Assembly (NCBI GenBank): GCA_023213315.1
Contig: JAKCPI010009549.1
Coordinates: forward strand, 1-64,000
Reading direction: 5' to 3'
Source of the DNA: Euborellia annulipes
Taxonomy: Eukaryota; Arthropoda; Insecta; Dermaptera; Anisolabididae
DNA length: 64,000 bases
Part shown: piece by piece, positions 22,310-33,990 of the stretch
How positions within the stretch are numbered: position 1 is the stretch's first letter
Layout: the number at the start of each line of letters is the position of its first letter
Notes under the pieces: generated by a model
What the model saw: the letters and a program-made list of their open reading frames with translations, nothing else
Told to the model about the DNA's origin: nothing
Database searches by the model: none
Translations under genes and position numbers: made by a program

Positions 22310-24124
22310 TTAAAGGGAATCCAAAAGAGAATTTAAGAGTTCCTCGTCCCAACTCTCGACAAGAAAGAGAGTGGCTAGGTCATCCTCGGCTAAGAGCAGA
22401 GGTTCCACGATGACACCTTCGCCTACCGGGTCTTGTGATGTTGACGGCCCCGGAACAGGAAGCGGAGGAGAAAGAGGGGCTGGCATCATAAGGGGCGTCA
22501 ATGTTGCCAGGGTGGGATTCGAAATCGCCCCAGGGCACGTTGATGGAAACGTTACTGTTGTTGTTGTTGTCGTTGTTATCGTAGATGGGATGGTGCTGGC
22601 CGTCAATGTCGTGGGGGTTGTAGTGCTCATCGCTTGATCCGTGCAGACTTTTTTCGCGTTCGTTGTTGAAGAAGAAGACGACGACGGTGGCTTGATACGA
22701 CGACGCCGACTTCGCCGACCTTGTTCAAGCCGATCTAGGTCTAGACACCAGAATCCTCCCTTGCCCTTTTCGCCCTCGGTTCGAGGTACTTTGACGAAAC
22801 ATTTGTTCAACGAAAGATTGTGACGAATTGAGTTCTGAAAATTAAATATTTTCTCAGTTTTTAAGAAATATAAATCTACAAATAATTTGTTAATGTCCAT
22901 CTGCGAGGGTCCGTTAAAGGTGGGTCAGGTGGCCAGAAGGAGGAGGCAGAGGGAGCAGAAATCCCCTCGAGTGACCACAGTTCGACAAGGGCGGGCGGAC
23001 TGCTCGTAGAGTGAATACAAATATCAAATGATCTTCAGGCTTATTAAACCTCTAAACAAATTTTAAATAGAGGTTTATTATATGCATATCGAAGAACAAA
23101 ATCTTCCGAATGCAAACTTTTAACCATCAAAATCTTTTTTTTTTTTAAGAATGGCTTCAAATTTGTTGGTAGATTATTTCTTTTTTCTTAATGATACTCG
23201 TATTTTACTAATCATGAAGAGACTATATTCTATTTAGATTAAGTAAGTGTATTAAAATAGTGGCGTATCAGAGGCTCTAATCAAAAAGGAGGCTCCCGGG
23301 CTTGGTGTAGTAGGTAGCGTGCCTACCTCCTATACCAAACGTCGCGGGTTCGGACCCCAGGCAGTCCGATGATTTTATTTAAGCAATTTGGATAGCAGAT
23401 GGCTTAAATAGAAACGCCTGGACCCCCAATAGATATTATCATATATAACGCCTAAGTTGCCGAAAAGACAGTGTGAATGTGTGTGAGAGTGTGAGTGTGA
23501 ATGAGAAAAAGTGTGGAATGCTTTAAAAAAAAAAAAAATCAAAAAAGAGTCAATCAGAGAGAAAATAAAAAGTTCCGAAACTATTTTAATTATTATCAAG
23601 TAGATTTAAATTAATTTAATTACAATTACATTTGCACCAGTCATTTTTGCAGCCGATATATCAAAAAAATGTATTGAGGAAAAATAAATTTATAGCACAG
23701 CTGATTAGTGCCTGAACCCTTGATACGCCACTCTTGCTAAATTAACTATTACCTGCCAACTGGGATGGGCTGTTCGGTAATAGAGGAAATTCTCCCGAAT
23801 CCAGGAGTAGATCCTGGCCAAAGTGATTTTGTTGCCATTGGCGGTGATCGCCATACAGATGAGCGTGGCATAGGAATAGGGCGGTTTGGCTGCACTCTTG
23901 CGATAGTCGACTGGAGGTCCTTCCGGGACGCAATTGGCGTCCTGAACTCCTACACTATTACCATTCTTTTGTGTCTTGGAGGAGGATCGGCTGGCGGCGA
24001 CGACAGAAAGTGTGGAAGTTTCCACACCTGACGCCGCCGCCGCTCCACAAGGTAGGAGCCTGACAACACTGAGATCTTGCAGCCAGTGGAGACTGGTCAA
24101 ATCGCCGGGTTCAGTCACGTGCAT
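22310..24124 (-). CDS. FOXJ1: FOXJ1-type forkhead transcription factor, two exons, 298 aa
   Basis: Exons are 24124-23753 (124 codons) and 22834-22310 (174 codons plus stop), joined in phase 0 by GT-AG. An in-frame TAG lies shortly upstream of the ATG, which fixes the start unless a further exon exists. The N-terminal block [14 protein letters not shown] (residues 8-21) matches the motif typical of FOXJ1. The forkhead domain spans about 80-172: [14 protein letters not shown], then helix 3 [18 protein letters not shown] and GKGGFW in wing 1, ending in a basic RRSRRRR stretch. The C-terminus has poly-Ser/Thr tracts and a short acidic, leucine-rich end ([14 protein letters not shown]), a candidate activation region. 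In animals FOXJ1 drives motile-cilium gene programmes in the nucleus. The intron splits the forkhead domain just before helix 3 and contains a SINE. At 298 aa it is shorter than the roughly 420-aa vertebrate protein. Alternative: another FOXJ member, less likely given the N-terminal motif. Confidence 0.93.
23292..23538 (+). mobile_element. tRNA-derived SINE in the FOXJ1 intron
   Basis: Same head (GGGCTTGGTGTAGTAGGTAG, B box GGGTTCGGACCCC), body and GTGTGAGAGTGTGAGTGTG tail as the copy at 17241, ending in an A-run. The flanks TCAAAAAGGAG (23281-23291) and TCAAAAAAGAG (23539-23549) are near-identical target duplications. It is antisense to FOXJ1. Confidence 0.9.
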
Positions 24125-24638
24125 CGTCGTCCCAAGGTGCCGTCGCTGCTACAGGCCATAGAGACCTACACACCAACAAAGACATGCTTAGTATATTTAT
24201 TCATAGGCCGATTTCGTCGGAGAAATTAGCTAAGATTTTGGGCCAATTTTTTTTATAAGATGTTGTGTGTTGCCTACGAATAAAAATTTTCGTTTTGGTT
24301 AAAACGGGAATTGATATTTTTATGAAATTCTTTGGGAATGAAAAAACAGCGTAATGCCTGACCAATATTACTGACAGCAAAGAAAATACTCACAGGAGAG
24401 TGGGAATAAAAATTTCTTGCTCGGGTAACTCGTGGTAGCCATCAATTTAGCCCTACATATTTAGGCCCTGAGTGTATAAAGATTTTTCCCAAGAACTTTT
24501 CAGGTCATTTAAACCCCGCACCTATTTAGTTCACCAATAATATAGTAGAAATTAACCACCACTATTAAGTTGAACCAATACAATTAAAGGAAATTTTTTT
24601 TTGCTTGGAACGTAAATTTTTTTGTTATCTGGTCTGGT
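24125..24638. other. FOXJ1 upstream region
   Basis: Would hold the promoter and leader of the minus-strand FOXJ1 gene. No X-box-like (RFX) or other element can be picked out with confidence. Confidence 0.3.
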
Positions 24639-24699
24639 TTGGGGCCCATTCAAGAATTATGTAAGCAATTGGTTAATTTTTTTCTTATTATTGGTAACA

Positions 24700-24890
24700 A
24701 AGTGGAGGGAGAGGCATCGTCCCGACATCCCAATGCTGTTCAGATCACGACTAACAGAACTAGTCAATTCCAATCTTCCTTTGTCCTCATGACCTACCGA
24801 GATTGGAACAGGCTATCTTCCCCAAAACCTACAATCTTCAGACTTTCAAGTCTAATTTTAACAGGCATCTTCTCAGTTCCCGCAGTTGAG
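24700..24890 (+). pseudogene. Relic of a LINE reverse-transcriptase C-terminal tail
   Basis: In the plus frame, SSRHPNAVQITTNRTSQFQ, then SSFVLMTYRDWNRLS, follows the pattern histidine-proline-x-alanine, arginine-threonine, SF, RDWN-L seen downstream of the reverse-transcriptase domain in CR1/Jockey-like LINEs. No catalytic domain remains upstream. Confidence 0.6.
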
Positions 24891-25689
24891 TTCCCCTTTT
24901 ATGCTTCTCCTTTATTTATTTATTTTTTTTTTAAACTATATTCCTCCTGGCTGCATGTGACCACTGGTCATTATAGGTCTTCGGATCTTATGCACCCATT
25001 CCAAAAAACAAAACAAAAAAAAACAGTCAATTATTTGCTTACGTACCCGAGTCAAAATTCAAGTCAGACATTGAGCCTCTTAAAGTCCGACTTAGGGTTC
25101 AAAGTAGATCTATTGCATGTTAAATTAGGTCCAAATTTGAAACCCGAAATGGTACAAATTTCCATTTTTGCCAGTTCGGGGACCAAAGTCGGACCTAATG
25201 GGAATAGTTAGGGCCTATTAGTAAATGGTATGATTTCAGGATTTAATGTCGGAGCAAGTGCTCTAAATCAGACCTATTCAAGGCCAGAGGGATAAAAGAC
25301 CTAAATTTCAACTCGGGTAATACTTGATTCAAAATTTTTGTTTTATAATTATCTTGATTCTGAGATGAAGGATTTTGTTTTATGTTCATTCAACCATTTT
25401 ATAAAATATAAAAAAGGATAAGTTATCTGTTTATCTATTATCAAGATTTTTCAATAGGAAATGTCAAAGAGAGAGCCAGCCATAATAACACCTTCGCGTG
25501 AACTCTTTATTATTGTTGAATTGTACGTCTAATTAGAGTCCTTGAAAATGTCTTTTTTGTTCACTTTTTTTTTACACCATAATAAATAAATTAAAAAGAA
25601 GTCTTAACATAAATCTAAAGGTGTAAAAAAGAGGAAGACGATTTTTTTTCTTTCCGCTAATACGGTAGATCAGCCGAGTGGTCTGAGAT

Positions 25690-25842
25690 GAAGAAAAAAA
25701 GGTGAACGATGTGACTCATTTAGTGCACAAGAACAAACTGAGTTCCAAACAACAGTTCAAAGATCACATAATAGATAAATTGTTGAAAAAACTAAACAAT
25801 GATATCAAGTACTTTTTAGCTGGTTTTATTGAAAAATTTGGT
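25690..25842 (+). other. Possible isolated exon, lysine-rich
   Basis: One frame is open for about 50 codons, from after a TGA near 25688 to a GTGAGTTC donor at 25843. It encodes an amphipathic lysine-rich stretch (KDHIIDKLLKKLNNDIKYFL). A plausible AG acceptor precedes it. No partner exon or family is recognised. Confidence 0.2.
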
Positions 25843-26478
25843 GAGTTCTTATCTTACAGTTAGTTATCAAATTGTTTTTTTTTTTTTTTTTTGTTTTGTG
25901 TTATTCATTTTAATCACAGACAGAGAGAGACCATTCGCCTCGGTTTTATGAACTGAACGCAAAGGTCATTCGCGTTGTGGGGACGCAAGTGCGAATGTCA
26001 CTTGCGAATATCTACTACAGTATGAGGCGAATGTGTAAATACCGATAAGCCTTTATATTTCAGTAATCGATAAAATTTTTTCACTCTTTTCAGAGATTTT
26101 ATGCTACTTCTATTGAGAGAAATTTTTTTAAAGCGCCGGTTTATGGAATTTTTGTGCTAAATTTGCAAAAAAACAGGGGACGGACTCTGAAAACGTTCCT
26201 CCTACTATCACTGATATAATTCTATTTTGAAAATCCTAACTGACATACCTGAATTGGTACATTTAAAAAAATTTATTCTGTTTCTGAAGCCTGATGATGG
26301 TCAACTAAAACTGTTTATTTGCAAATCAATCGTCTACCAATAAAATTTCCGACAATAATTTTTTTTTTTTAATTATAAATTCGTCAACCTGCAATAAGCA
26401 GAATAAACCTCCGCCATTCATAAATTCTAAGAAAATATCTTAGGTAGTTAGATTTTAAAATATGAATTAAATTCCTCA

Positions 26479-26520
26479 CTGAGGAAGACTGGCAGCATTA
26501 GCGACCGAAACTGTTGGTCT
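26479..26520 (+). repeat. Hammerhead-like core
   Basis: CTGAGGAAGACTGG, then CGACCGAAACTGTTGGTC. A weaker CTGATGATGGTC lies at 26293-26304. The stem pairing is degraded. Confidence 0.4.
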
Positions 26521-27574
26521 GGAAGAAATTAAAATTGTTGTTTTTAATGGACCGAAAAGGCCTTTACCTTTCCTTATCAATTGGAAATTTTTCGAATTTT
26601 ATCCAAAATTGGATCTAAAGGAGTAAAAACAGGAGAAAATTCATTTAACCAGAATTATTATTCGAACGAGACAAGTTCAGTCAGCCACTACTGATTTTTA
26701 AATTTGTATTTGATTATTCGAATGGGCACCGATTATCCGTGAATCCAGCTAATCGAGTTTTGATTATATTATTACTTTAAAAAACGAAGTAATTTAATAA
26801 AGTTCAATTTATGGAAAATATTTGATAAAAATATATAGGTAAGAGAAAGTATAAATAATTCAATTATTTTATATTTAGCGGAAGGTTTAGCTTTGCAGAA
26901 CAAGAGAAAAAATTTTAACCTACATTTATTTAGACATGAAAACACTTTGAAAAAAGAAATTATATTTTTCTGAACTGCAAAGAAACCTCCACCTTCCACT
27001 AAATTTCACTCGTAATTGTATTTAAACAACTGATCTGTTTGATGAAATTTTAATTTAAGAATTTGTTCCAGCTCCCAAATTTTAATAAATGTGATTCAGA
27101 TTGCATTCCCTTTGATGACTAATATAGTTGAGGCTTAATATTGGGTAAAATTAAGCAAAATTTCAATTCAGCCACGTGCTTGCATAATTTGGTAGAAATT
27201 TTCAACGAATAAAATATGCATTGGTGTATGAAATAGAAACTTGGCTAGAAAAGTCATTTCTAATTTCAATAGAAAAGGATATTTATTAAAAAATTTTTGT
27301 CAAATTCAGATAAAATTTAAAAAAGTATGTAAAATTTTCAAATTTAAAAAATACTGCCTGAGATAAAATTTCCATTACCCCATTTATCTTATTAATTTCA
27401 TGTCACTAATTTCTATTTCATAGGTACTAATTGATGATCGCTTACCGAATTCCACTCCCTATGCACATGAAATAGCGATGTTTCGAAATTCAATTAATAA
27501 TGATCGACAGGTTCACTTAATTTCCACAGATACATGATGGTCAGGTGCGTTGCAAAACCCTTTGATAATTGGTT

Positions 27575-27847
27575 TTAGCGTTGTTCTGGTTGTTCGGAGG
27601 GTGCAGGTGAGTTGCTCTGGTCGTCCTGTTCTGGTCTGCTTGTACTGCCTGTGTCTTTGTGAACCTTTATCGACCCGGCTGACTGACCAGCGGTCGATTC
27701 TCGGCTGCCCACAGGACAAGGGGGGATTACACCCCACACACCTGCGAACATGATGGGGGAACCAGGGGGACCAGGTCCTCCCTCGAAAGGGGGCTCCCCA
27801 ACCAACAGGTGCGAAGTAAGATCGTGAAAAATGATGAAAAATCGCAA
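27575..27847 (-). other. Unassigned GC-richer open frame
   Basis: The minus-strand frame of 90 codons starts in AT-rich sequence and becomes proline/glycine-rich (VGEPPFEGGPGPPGSPIM), then polar and charged to a stop. Its GC content and codon pattern differ from neighbours. It could be a gene fragment or part of an unrecognised retroelement. No acceptor-donor pair supports it as an exon. Confidence 0.25.
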
Positions 27848-28483
27848 TGTGATCAGACTTCATTAATAATATAATAACATGGGACAAATAATCATCAGGC
27901 ACTTAAATACTGTAGTATTAGTAACCTATGTTCTATTTATTTTATTCAATTCTGAGGATGAAAAATTCATGTATATTGTTTTGGTATTTGATGAAATTGC
28001 ATTGCGCACATGTAACGAGAGACTTTTTGTATGTTGTGTTCATAAAAGACTGGATGAAAAATACAATTTTCGAAATCAATATCTGAGGAATTATAGAGTT
28101 TAATTACAATTCTTCATTGTAAGCTGGCCGAAATGGGACTTTCCCGAACACTTAAAAAAAATTACAATTTTACATTACTTTTGAAGATATGAATATTTAA
28201 AATGAAACTCAGGTTATAACTTCTAGGGTTCCTGACTTTAAAAAACAATACTGTATTGAAACACATTCAAGAGCTCCCATCTTGAAAGTGTGTGGTGGAG
28301 ATCACGAGTTATCAGGGGGTTATTAAGGGGGCTCAGGAGGTAGATGTTACGCATGCTTTTTCCGATAAGAGGGCGTTGTGTGTCTTCAAAAGTAAACAAA
28401 AAAAACCTTTTACGAAAATTTGCCAAGAGATGTCAGAATGATAGCTAATAATTTAATGCATTTAGTTGATTTTCAATGAAATA

Positions 28484-28803
28484 TTAAGGGGCCCTTACAC
28501 GATCAGTCAGACTGTCAGTATTTGGGCGGAATGGCGTTTTGACTGAAGTGTATGGGCAAGACTGAAGGACTGATGGGAATTTTCTTTTGATTTTTCATTG
28601 TTACTTAGTGGCAGGAAACTAAGTTAGTTTAGTCAAGAAGAAAAATTAGTGGTTTCCCACAGTCGAATGAGCTAAAAAGAACTTGATTCTGACTGGAAGT
28701 CTGAATGATAAGTGTAAAATTATACTTGAATGAAGAAAATACTGACGGTTGGACTGATTCAGTCAGACTGACAGTCTGACTGATCGTGTAAGGGCCCCTT
28801 TAA
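28484..28803. mobile_element. TTAA-flanked TIR element (piggyBac-like)
   Basis: GGGGCCCTTACACGATCAGT at the left is the inverse of ACTGATCGTGTAAGGGCCCC at the right, with TTAA on both outer sides (one extra T on the right). Subterminal CAGTCAGACTGTCAG words repeat inside. No transposase. Confidence 0.75.
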
Positions 28804-29344
28804 GAATGAATACTTTATAAATGTTATTATGTATGATGTATCTTTTATAAAAGCATATAAATAAATAAATATAGGCCAGATATAGGCTAATAGGGGATCA
28901 GCTGTTAGACTAGACTGCCATCTTTTGCAAGAGTGGTGAACTGTTTGACACATAATTTTTAATATTTTTTCATATATTAAATCTAAAAAAAGATTAAATG
29001 ATTTTCATTCGTAAGTTAGGTTCAGATATAAAATGTTGCAAAAAAAAGAAGCTTTTTGTCCTTATTGTTTTTTTTCGATTATGAATTATCGAGGCACCAG
29101 CTTCCTAAGAGATAAATCCAAAATCTCCAGACAGGGCCACCTCAAGGGGGCAAGAGAATCACACTCAAAAACACCAACGCTCAAAAATCCCTTAGTGGAT
29201 CAGATCGAATAAATAAACATCTATGTCAACAATCTTGGTTTTAATAACTTCAAAAACTTTTTCATCTGAAATTGTTATCAGTTTTCAACAAATCAGTATG
29301 TGGTATTTTTTTTTTTAGAATGTGACTGCTGGTATTGTAACTAT

Positions 29345-29637
29345 TTCAAATGGAAAGCTCAGTAAAGTACTCTTTGGCCGATTTTGTTCAAAAGCTTCGT
29401 ATCCCGTCACGGGGAGTATCTTATTTAAATATAAAATTTCAACCTCATAGCTCTTTTCATTCTTTAGATATTTTGTTCACAGGCAGACAGACAGACCATG
29501 TCGCGAAAACCTCTTTTTTGGATTCAGGGTACCTCAAAACGTGTATATCCATCAAAATCTCGACATCGAATTTTTGACATGAATCCAATACTTACTCTCA
29601 TATAGAATTAATATAAATAGAGGTAAGAAAAAGTAAA
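29345..29637 (+). repeat. Dispersed repeat family A copy
   Basis: Follows the 1966-2296 copy almost block for block without the CACC tract: GTACTCTTTGGCCGATTTTG, AAATATAAAATTTCAACCTC, CAGACCATGTCGCGAAAACC, TGACATGAATCCAATACTTA, ending in a TACTTTCTCT-type palindrome. Confidence 0.75.
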
Positions 29638-30033
29638 AATACTACTCGGAACATATATCCAATAAAATTACAATAGAATTACTTTGCAGATCAACAACAG
29701 AAGGGTTATTACTAAAAATATCTTCATTCGACGAGATTATTTGCATTGGAGCTCCCCTCTTCCACTAGGTGAGTTGTCGGTCTGTTCGTCCGCCTCTCTT
29801 GGGACAATCGATAATCGGAGATAGGATAGAGCCTTCCTCCCCTCCCCCCACCTTAGTCCACTTTAAGCTGCCTTATTATTAATGGATGAGCTTAGATTGG
29901 AAGAGAGAATAGAGAATCTAAGATTCTTTCATTATCGATCCATCTCTCAATTCCTTAAATTTTATTTAAGTCTCCAAAGTGGAAATTTTAAATTGATATT
30001 ATAGCCTTCTTCATCTTCTTTTTTCTTTGCCTT

Positions 30034-30245
30034 TATCATTTCCGCGGTGCGGGGTCGGCGGTAAAGGGGTAAAAGGAATGGGTTTTTTGCGACCGAAAGA
30101 AATTGAACAGGCCGGCCTGTCGCACGGTCTGACGCCTGTTGAAAATATAGAAGGAAGGGACAGTCATGTAAAGAATAGGACTGCCAGTCCCAGCTCGGGT
30201 AGCTCGTGGTCGCCATCCACGTACCCACAAGATGTGGGCCCCTGA
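30034..30245 (+). repeat. GC-rich dispersed repeat D, copy 2
   Basis: Inverse of copy 1: GCGACCGAAAGAAATTGAAC, GGCCGGCCTGTCGCACGGTC, GTTGAAAATATAGAAGGAAG, CCCAGCTCGGGTAGCTCGTG, CACAAGATGTGGGCCCCTGA. Open frames on both strands are side products. Confidence 0.75.
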
Positions 30246-30289
30246 GCAAAAATTGTTATTATAGCCTAAATAAAATTTAAAAAAAATCG

Positions 30290-30800
30290 AAAAAAAAAAC
30301 TGAAAAAGTACATCAGTAAAAGTATTAGAACTTTTTGGCCGATTTGGTTCAAAAGCTTATTTTTACTCCTTGGGGGGGGGGGGAGGGGGTGCCTAACTTA
30401 AATATAAAATTTCAACCTCGTACAAACTCGTTGCAGCGAATTTTGAGAAGATGGCTCTGAGCTATATATGATTCCAGTTAAGTGTACTTCAAACGATTTT
30501 CACAAAAAAATTTCACTGATTTACTTTTTAGAGAGAATTTAAAAAATAGTTGATTTATGAATTTTAATCAAAATCATTGTAGGGAATTTTGAGAAAATCG
30601 ACAAAAACTGAAAAAGTACATTAGTAAAGTGTACTTCAAACGAATTCCACGAAAATTGTCACTGATATACTTTTTAAAGAGAATTTAAAAAATAGTTGAT
30701 TTATGAATTTTAAACAAAATCGTTGGAGCGAATTTTGAGAAAATCGAAAAAAACTGAAAAAGTAGATCAATAAAGTGTACTTCAAACGATTTTTATCTTC
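30290..30800 (+). repeat. Tandemly reiterated family A fragments
   Basis: Three successive copies of the TTTTGAGAAAATCGAAAAA, CTGAAAAAGTACATCAGTAA, AGTGTACTTCAAACGA block, with diverged spacing and a G-run at about 30370. Confidence 0.7.
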
Positions 30801-30965
30801 ATCTTTTCTATTCTACTCAGATCTTTCATTTCAAATTTCATCAAATTTGGACATGAATGGTCTAAGTAATTCAGCACAAGGGTCCGAAGAACTTTCTGAG
30901 GTGTGGAATATCATTTTTCAAATTATTAACACTCTGGGCAAAAAATTTTATTAAAATCGAGTAAA

Positions 30966-30970
<5 letters not shown>

Positions 30971-31000
<30 letters not shown>
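30971..31000. repeat. Poly(A) tract, 30 bases
   Basis: An uninterrupted A-run following the family A reiteration. Confidence 0.95.
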
Positions 31001-31002
<2 letters not shown>

Positions 31003-31604
31003 AGTGCGGTGGGTGAAGACTGTGAAATATGGATTAAAATTTTCCCCAAGGGTGAGGAAGAATTTTTATTTTCCATTTGAAAGATTTATTAATTATAAAA
31101 TTAATATTTTTAACTTTGCCCATCTACCGTAGGTTGGTAGGTGTAGGCCTAATCGTAAAAAAAATCGAAATTTTTCTGAAGCTGCCAAAATGCGTTTTGA
31201 GATCCCCTGAATCCATTTAAGTAGTTTTTGGAATGATGTCGTGTGTGTGTGTGTGTGTCTGTGTGTGGTTTTTTTCGTCAACGAAAACTCAAAAACTATT
31301 TGTTCAATTGATTTGAAATTAGGTAGAGGCCAAGAACTGAAAAGCTTTTGGTAAACATCAGACCATTAGGAGGGGCTCTAGGGGGACCAATATTTTTTTT
31401 CTTATATAACCTATAATTTTATTTATATATTCAGAAACTAGATTTTCTCCCGAGTAAAATGATATATATAATATGTAAAATATCCAATCATTAGGAATGG
31501 CTCTAGGGGGGAAATTTCTTTTAATGGATAGAGAATATTGCGGGGGGAGTTTTAGGCTATCATTATGATGGTTGGGAAAGCCTGGAGTAGATAGATGAAC
31601 GACA

Positions 31605-31708
31605 AATGAAAATGCTGGAGGTATTTTCAGGCCAAATTTTATTCCACTATACAGTCGACGTTTCGGGGGACTCAACGTCTGTCTCATCAGGACTCAAGAC
31701 CCCTGGGG
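31605..31708 (-). repeat. Hammerhead-like core, interrupted by hAT-like element
   Basis: On the minus strand, CTGATGAGACAGACG (from 31690) and CCCCGAAACGTCGACTGT (to about 31650), followed by an AATAAAATTTGG block. The hAT-like element begins at 31709. Confidence 0.55.
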
Positions 31709-32051
31709 CAGTGGCGTATTCAGGGGGGCCCAGGGGGCCGGGCCCCCCAAAGCCTTCTCCAAAACAAAAAAAATACCTATTGTTTTCCCTAATGATTTTT
31801 TTTTAAAATAATTATTTTATTAACTCTCATAAATTCTAAAATCTAACAAAAAACTTATAAATAATTGAAAAAAAATCTCTAATATTTATGAATTTTGTAT
31901 TAAAATTATTTTTTATTTCAAGAAAAAAAAAATTTTTTTTTAATTATAATTATTGAAAAAATTTCTCCAGTTTAAGTTTCTTGGAGAAGGGGGGGGGGGG
32001 TTCATAAAAATTTTGGGCCCCCCCCAAGCAGAAATTCTGGCTACGCTACTG
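31709..32051. mobile_element. hAT-like element, 8-bp TSD CCCTGGGG
   Basis: Ends CAGTGGCGTATTCAGG and CTGGCTACGCTACTG. Exact CCCTGGGG at 31701-31708 and 32052-32059. AT-rich interior bounded by G-run and C-run blocks. No transposase. Confidence 0.9.
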
Positions 32052-32937
32052 CCCTGGGGGGGGCTGTGAAAAAACAGGCGCATACAACACATACACCCCA
32101 CTCTGTAACACCCATATCTTGTGTTAGTACAAAAAATAAACCATTTTAACTTGATATTAATCATTGGCTGAATTGCAATTTTGGTTATTTAAAAAAAAAG
32201 TTTCTATTAATTAAAAAAATTAAAATTAATTCAAATTGCCACCTGATCACATTAAGTCCATAAATGGACCGCCATCAATACATCCATCTACAATTTATTT
32301 TAAAAATATGAAATTTTTTGGTTTTGCTAAGAAAACTAAGAGCAGGTCAGCTAGCCAAGGGCTTAGGATTGGCCTAAATGGATGTTAACAAGAAACAGTA
32401 CAAGTGCTGCCATCTTTTGAGATTTGGTTGAATTAAATAGCCTATTTTAGAAATTTAATTTCCTCTCGTAAAATTAACATTTTCTTTACGGCCTTTAATT
32501 ATTTAAATAAACTAATAAATTAAATTCGATGCAAAAAATTATCAATAAATTCGTATACTAAAAAAAAAGGTCAAATGATTTTCGCGACAGGGAAAAATTG
32601 AAATTTAAATAAAAAAAAAAGATATAATCTATTATTTTTTCGTCTGTCCGGATCCAATAATGGATTAATCGGAATAATCGATTATTTTTTCCCATAATTA
32701 GGGACAAGAAAAAAGTATCGATAATATACATTTTAAATAGCATCTAAAATATAATTGATTTTTAAACAAAATTGTTAAAGCCAATTGTACTATTAGGTCG
32801 AATGGAATGAAATCCCTGCCCATTCTTGGGGCATGAATACTTAGCCAAAGTACAAAATTTATAAAATAAACATTGAGAGAAAAAAAAACTTGTTTAATTT
32901 TAGCTGTAAACCTGTAATATGTAAATTGTTCACAGGC

Positions 32938-32975
32938 CTGAAGATGGGGGATACCTCGAAACTGTAGCTACAGTC
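32938..32975 (+). ncRNA. Best-preserved hammerhead-like motif with short self-complementary stem III
   Basis: CTGAAGA (32938-32944), a T spacer, a GGGG/CCTC stem closed by GATA, then GAAAC, followed by the palindrome ACTGTAGCTACAGT and a C that would sit at the cleavage position (GTC). Short palindromic stem III is typical of dimer-active hammerheads in Penelope-like elements. The spacer base between core and stem II departs from the consensus. Activity is untested. Confidence 0.45.
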
Positions 32976-33064
32976 GCCAGCCAATAAATCGTACATAAAA
33001 AAACACATTGTTTTTATTCTTTGTTCATCGCCACCTGAATACAAAAGAATAACCTTCCGTACAT

Positions 33065-33650
33065 TCTAATTAATATAAAATTTGAGTATCGAGAGTTCTT
33101 TCCTTATTGAATTATTTAATTTAATCCACATTTTTTTATATTTCAGGTGAAATTCATTCAAATGATGGTGAAAATGACGTCAAATTCAAGCTAAAAGGGA
33201 ATCGCCTCCTTTTAATGGCAATTTCAAGAAAAGCAATAAAACAGGCATTTAAAAGCAATAAAATCTCTTTCAGAGAAATTTACATAAACATTATGTTTTG
33301 ATATTTTAACTGGAATCGATCTTCTTGAAATTTAAGATTTTTTTCACAATAAATTAAATTAATTTCAAGTGAAATATCAAAATAGTGGGTTAATGGGAAT
33401 TACTCAAAAACGAAAAAACTCTCGATACTCAAATTTTATACTTAAGCCAAGTACCTATGTCGGAAGTATTTCAAGAAATTTCAATCACATCAGCCAAAGG
33501 GTACTAGTACTTCACTAATGTACTTTTTCAGTTTTTTTCGATTTCTCAAAATTCTTTCTAACCATTTTGATTAAAATTCAAAAATCAATTATTTTTTAGA
33601 TACTCTATAATGTAGCCCATCTACTTTATACTCTTTAAAAACTCTCTAAA
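33065..33650. mobile_element. Foldback element with family A flank
   Basis: TATAAAATTTGAGTATCGAG at the left is the inverse of CTCGATACTCAAATTTTATA at the right (about 33447). An inner GATATTTCACTTGAAATT-type pair adds further arm length. A minus-strand family A block (AGTACTAGTACTTCACTAAT) follows to 33650. The copy at 56425-57000 has the same plan. Confidence 0.75.
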
Positions 33651-33703
33651 TACTCTTTAAAAAATAGCCTATCAATAAAACTTTACATGAAAATAGTTTA
33701 AGA

Positions 33704-33990
33704 CAGTGGCGTACCGAGGGGGGGGGGGGCGAAGGGGGCGGTCTGCCCCAGGCGCCGAGCCGGCATAGGTCCCCATATATTTATAAAAAAAAAATTTAAT
33801 GAAAATTTCTCTTTGAATCCCCGGGGCCCTCAGGGCTCAAGTAATAAATTTAATGAAAATTTCTCTTTGAGAGGCCCCGAGGCCCTCAGGGCTCAAGTAA
33901 AAACAATAAAATTTAGATAAAAAAACAAAATTTAATGAAAATTTCAGTTCAGGGATATACGGTATTTAAAAAATCGGGGGGGGGGGGGTA
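33704..33990. repeat. Truncated hAT-like left end and GC-rich segments
   Basis: CAGTGGCGTACCGAGGGG starts a left end with no matching right end. The segment includes a short direct repeat (AATTTAATGAAAATTTCTCT at about 33796 and 33849). Confidence 0.5.

Larger units (their letters stand above)
25212..28483. other. Mostly gene-free interval
   Basis: Contains a possible exon (25690-25842), a CATTCGC-rich inverted segment at 25930-26030, hammerhead-like relics near 26294 and 26479-26520, and an unassigned GC-richer frame at 27575-27847. Nothing else is supported. Confidence 0.4.

Noticed and set aside
22371..22823. Plus-strand frames at 22371-22637 and 22641-22823
   Set aside because: They are antisense to the second FOXJ1 exon; their valine and arginine runs mirror the poly-Thr and serine codons.
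23765..24161. Plus-strand frames 23765-24031 and 23976-24161 and minus frame 23742-23933
   Set aside because: Shadows of the first FOXJ1 exon in other frames.
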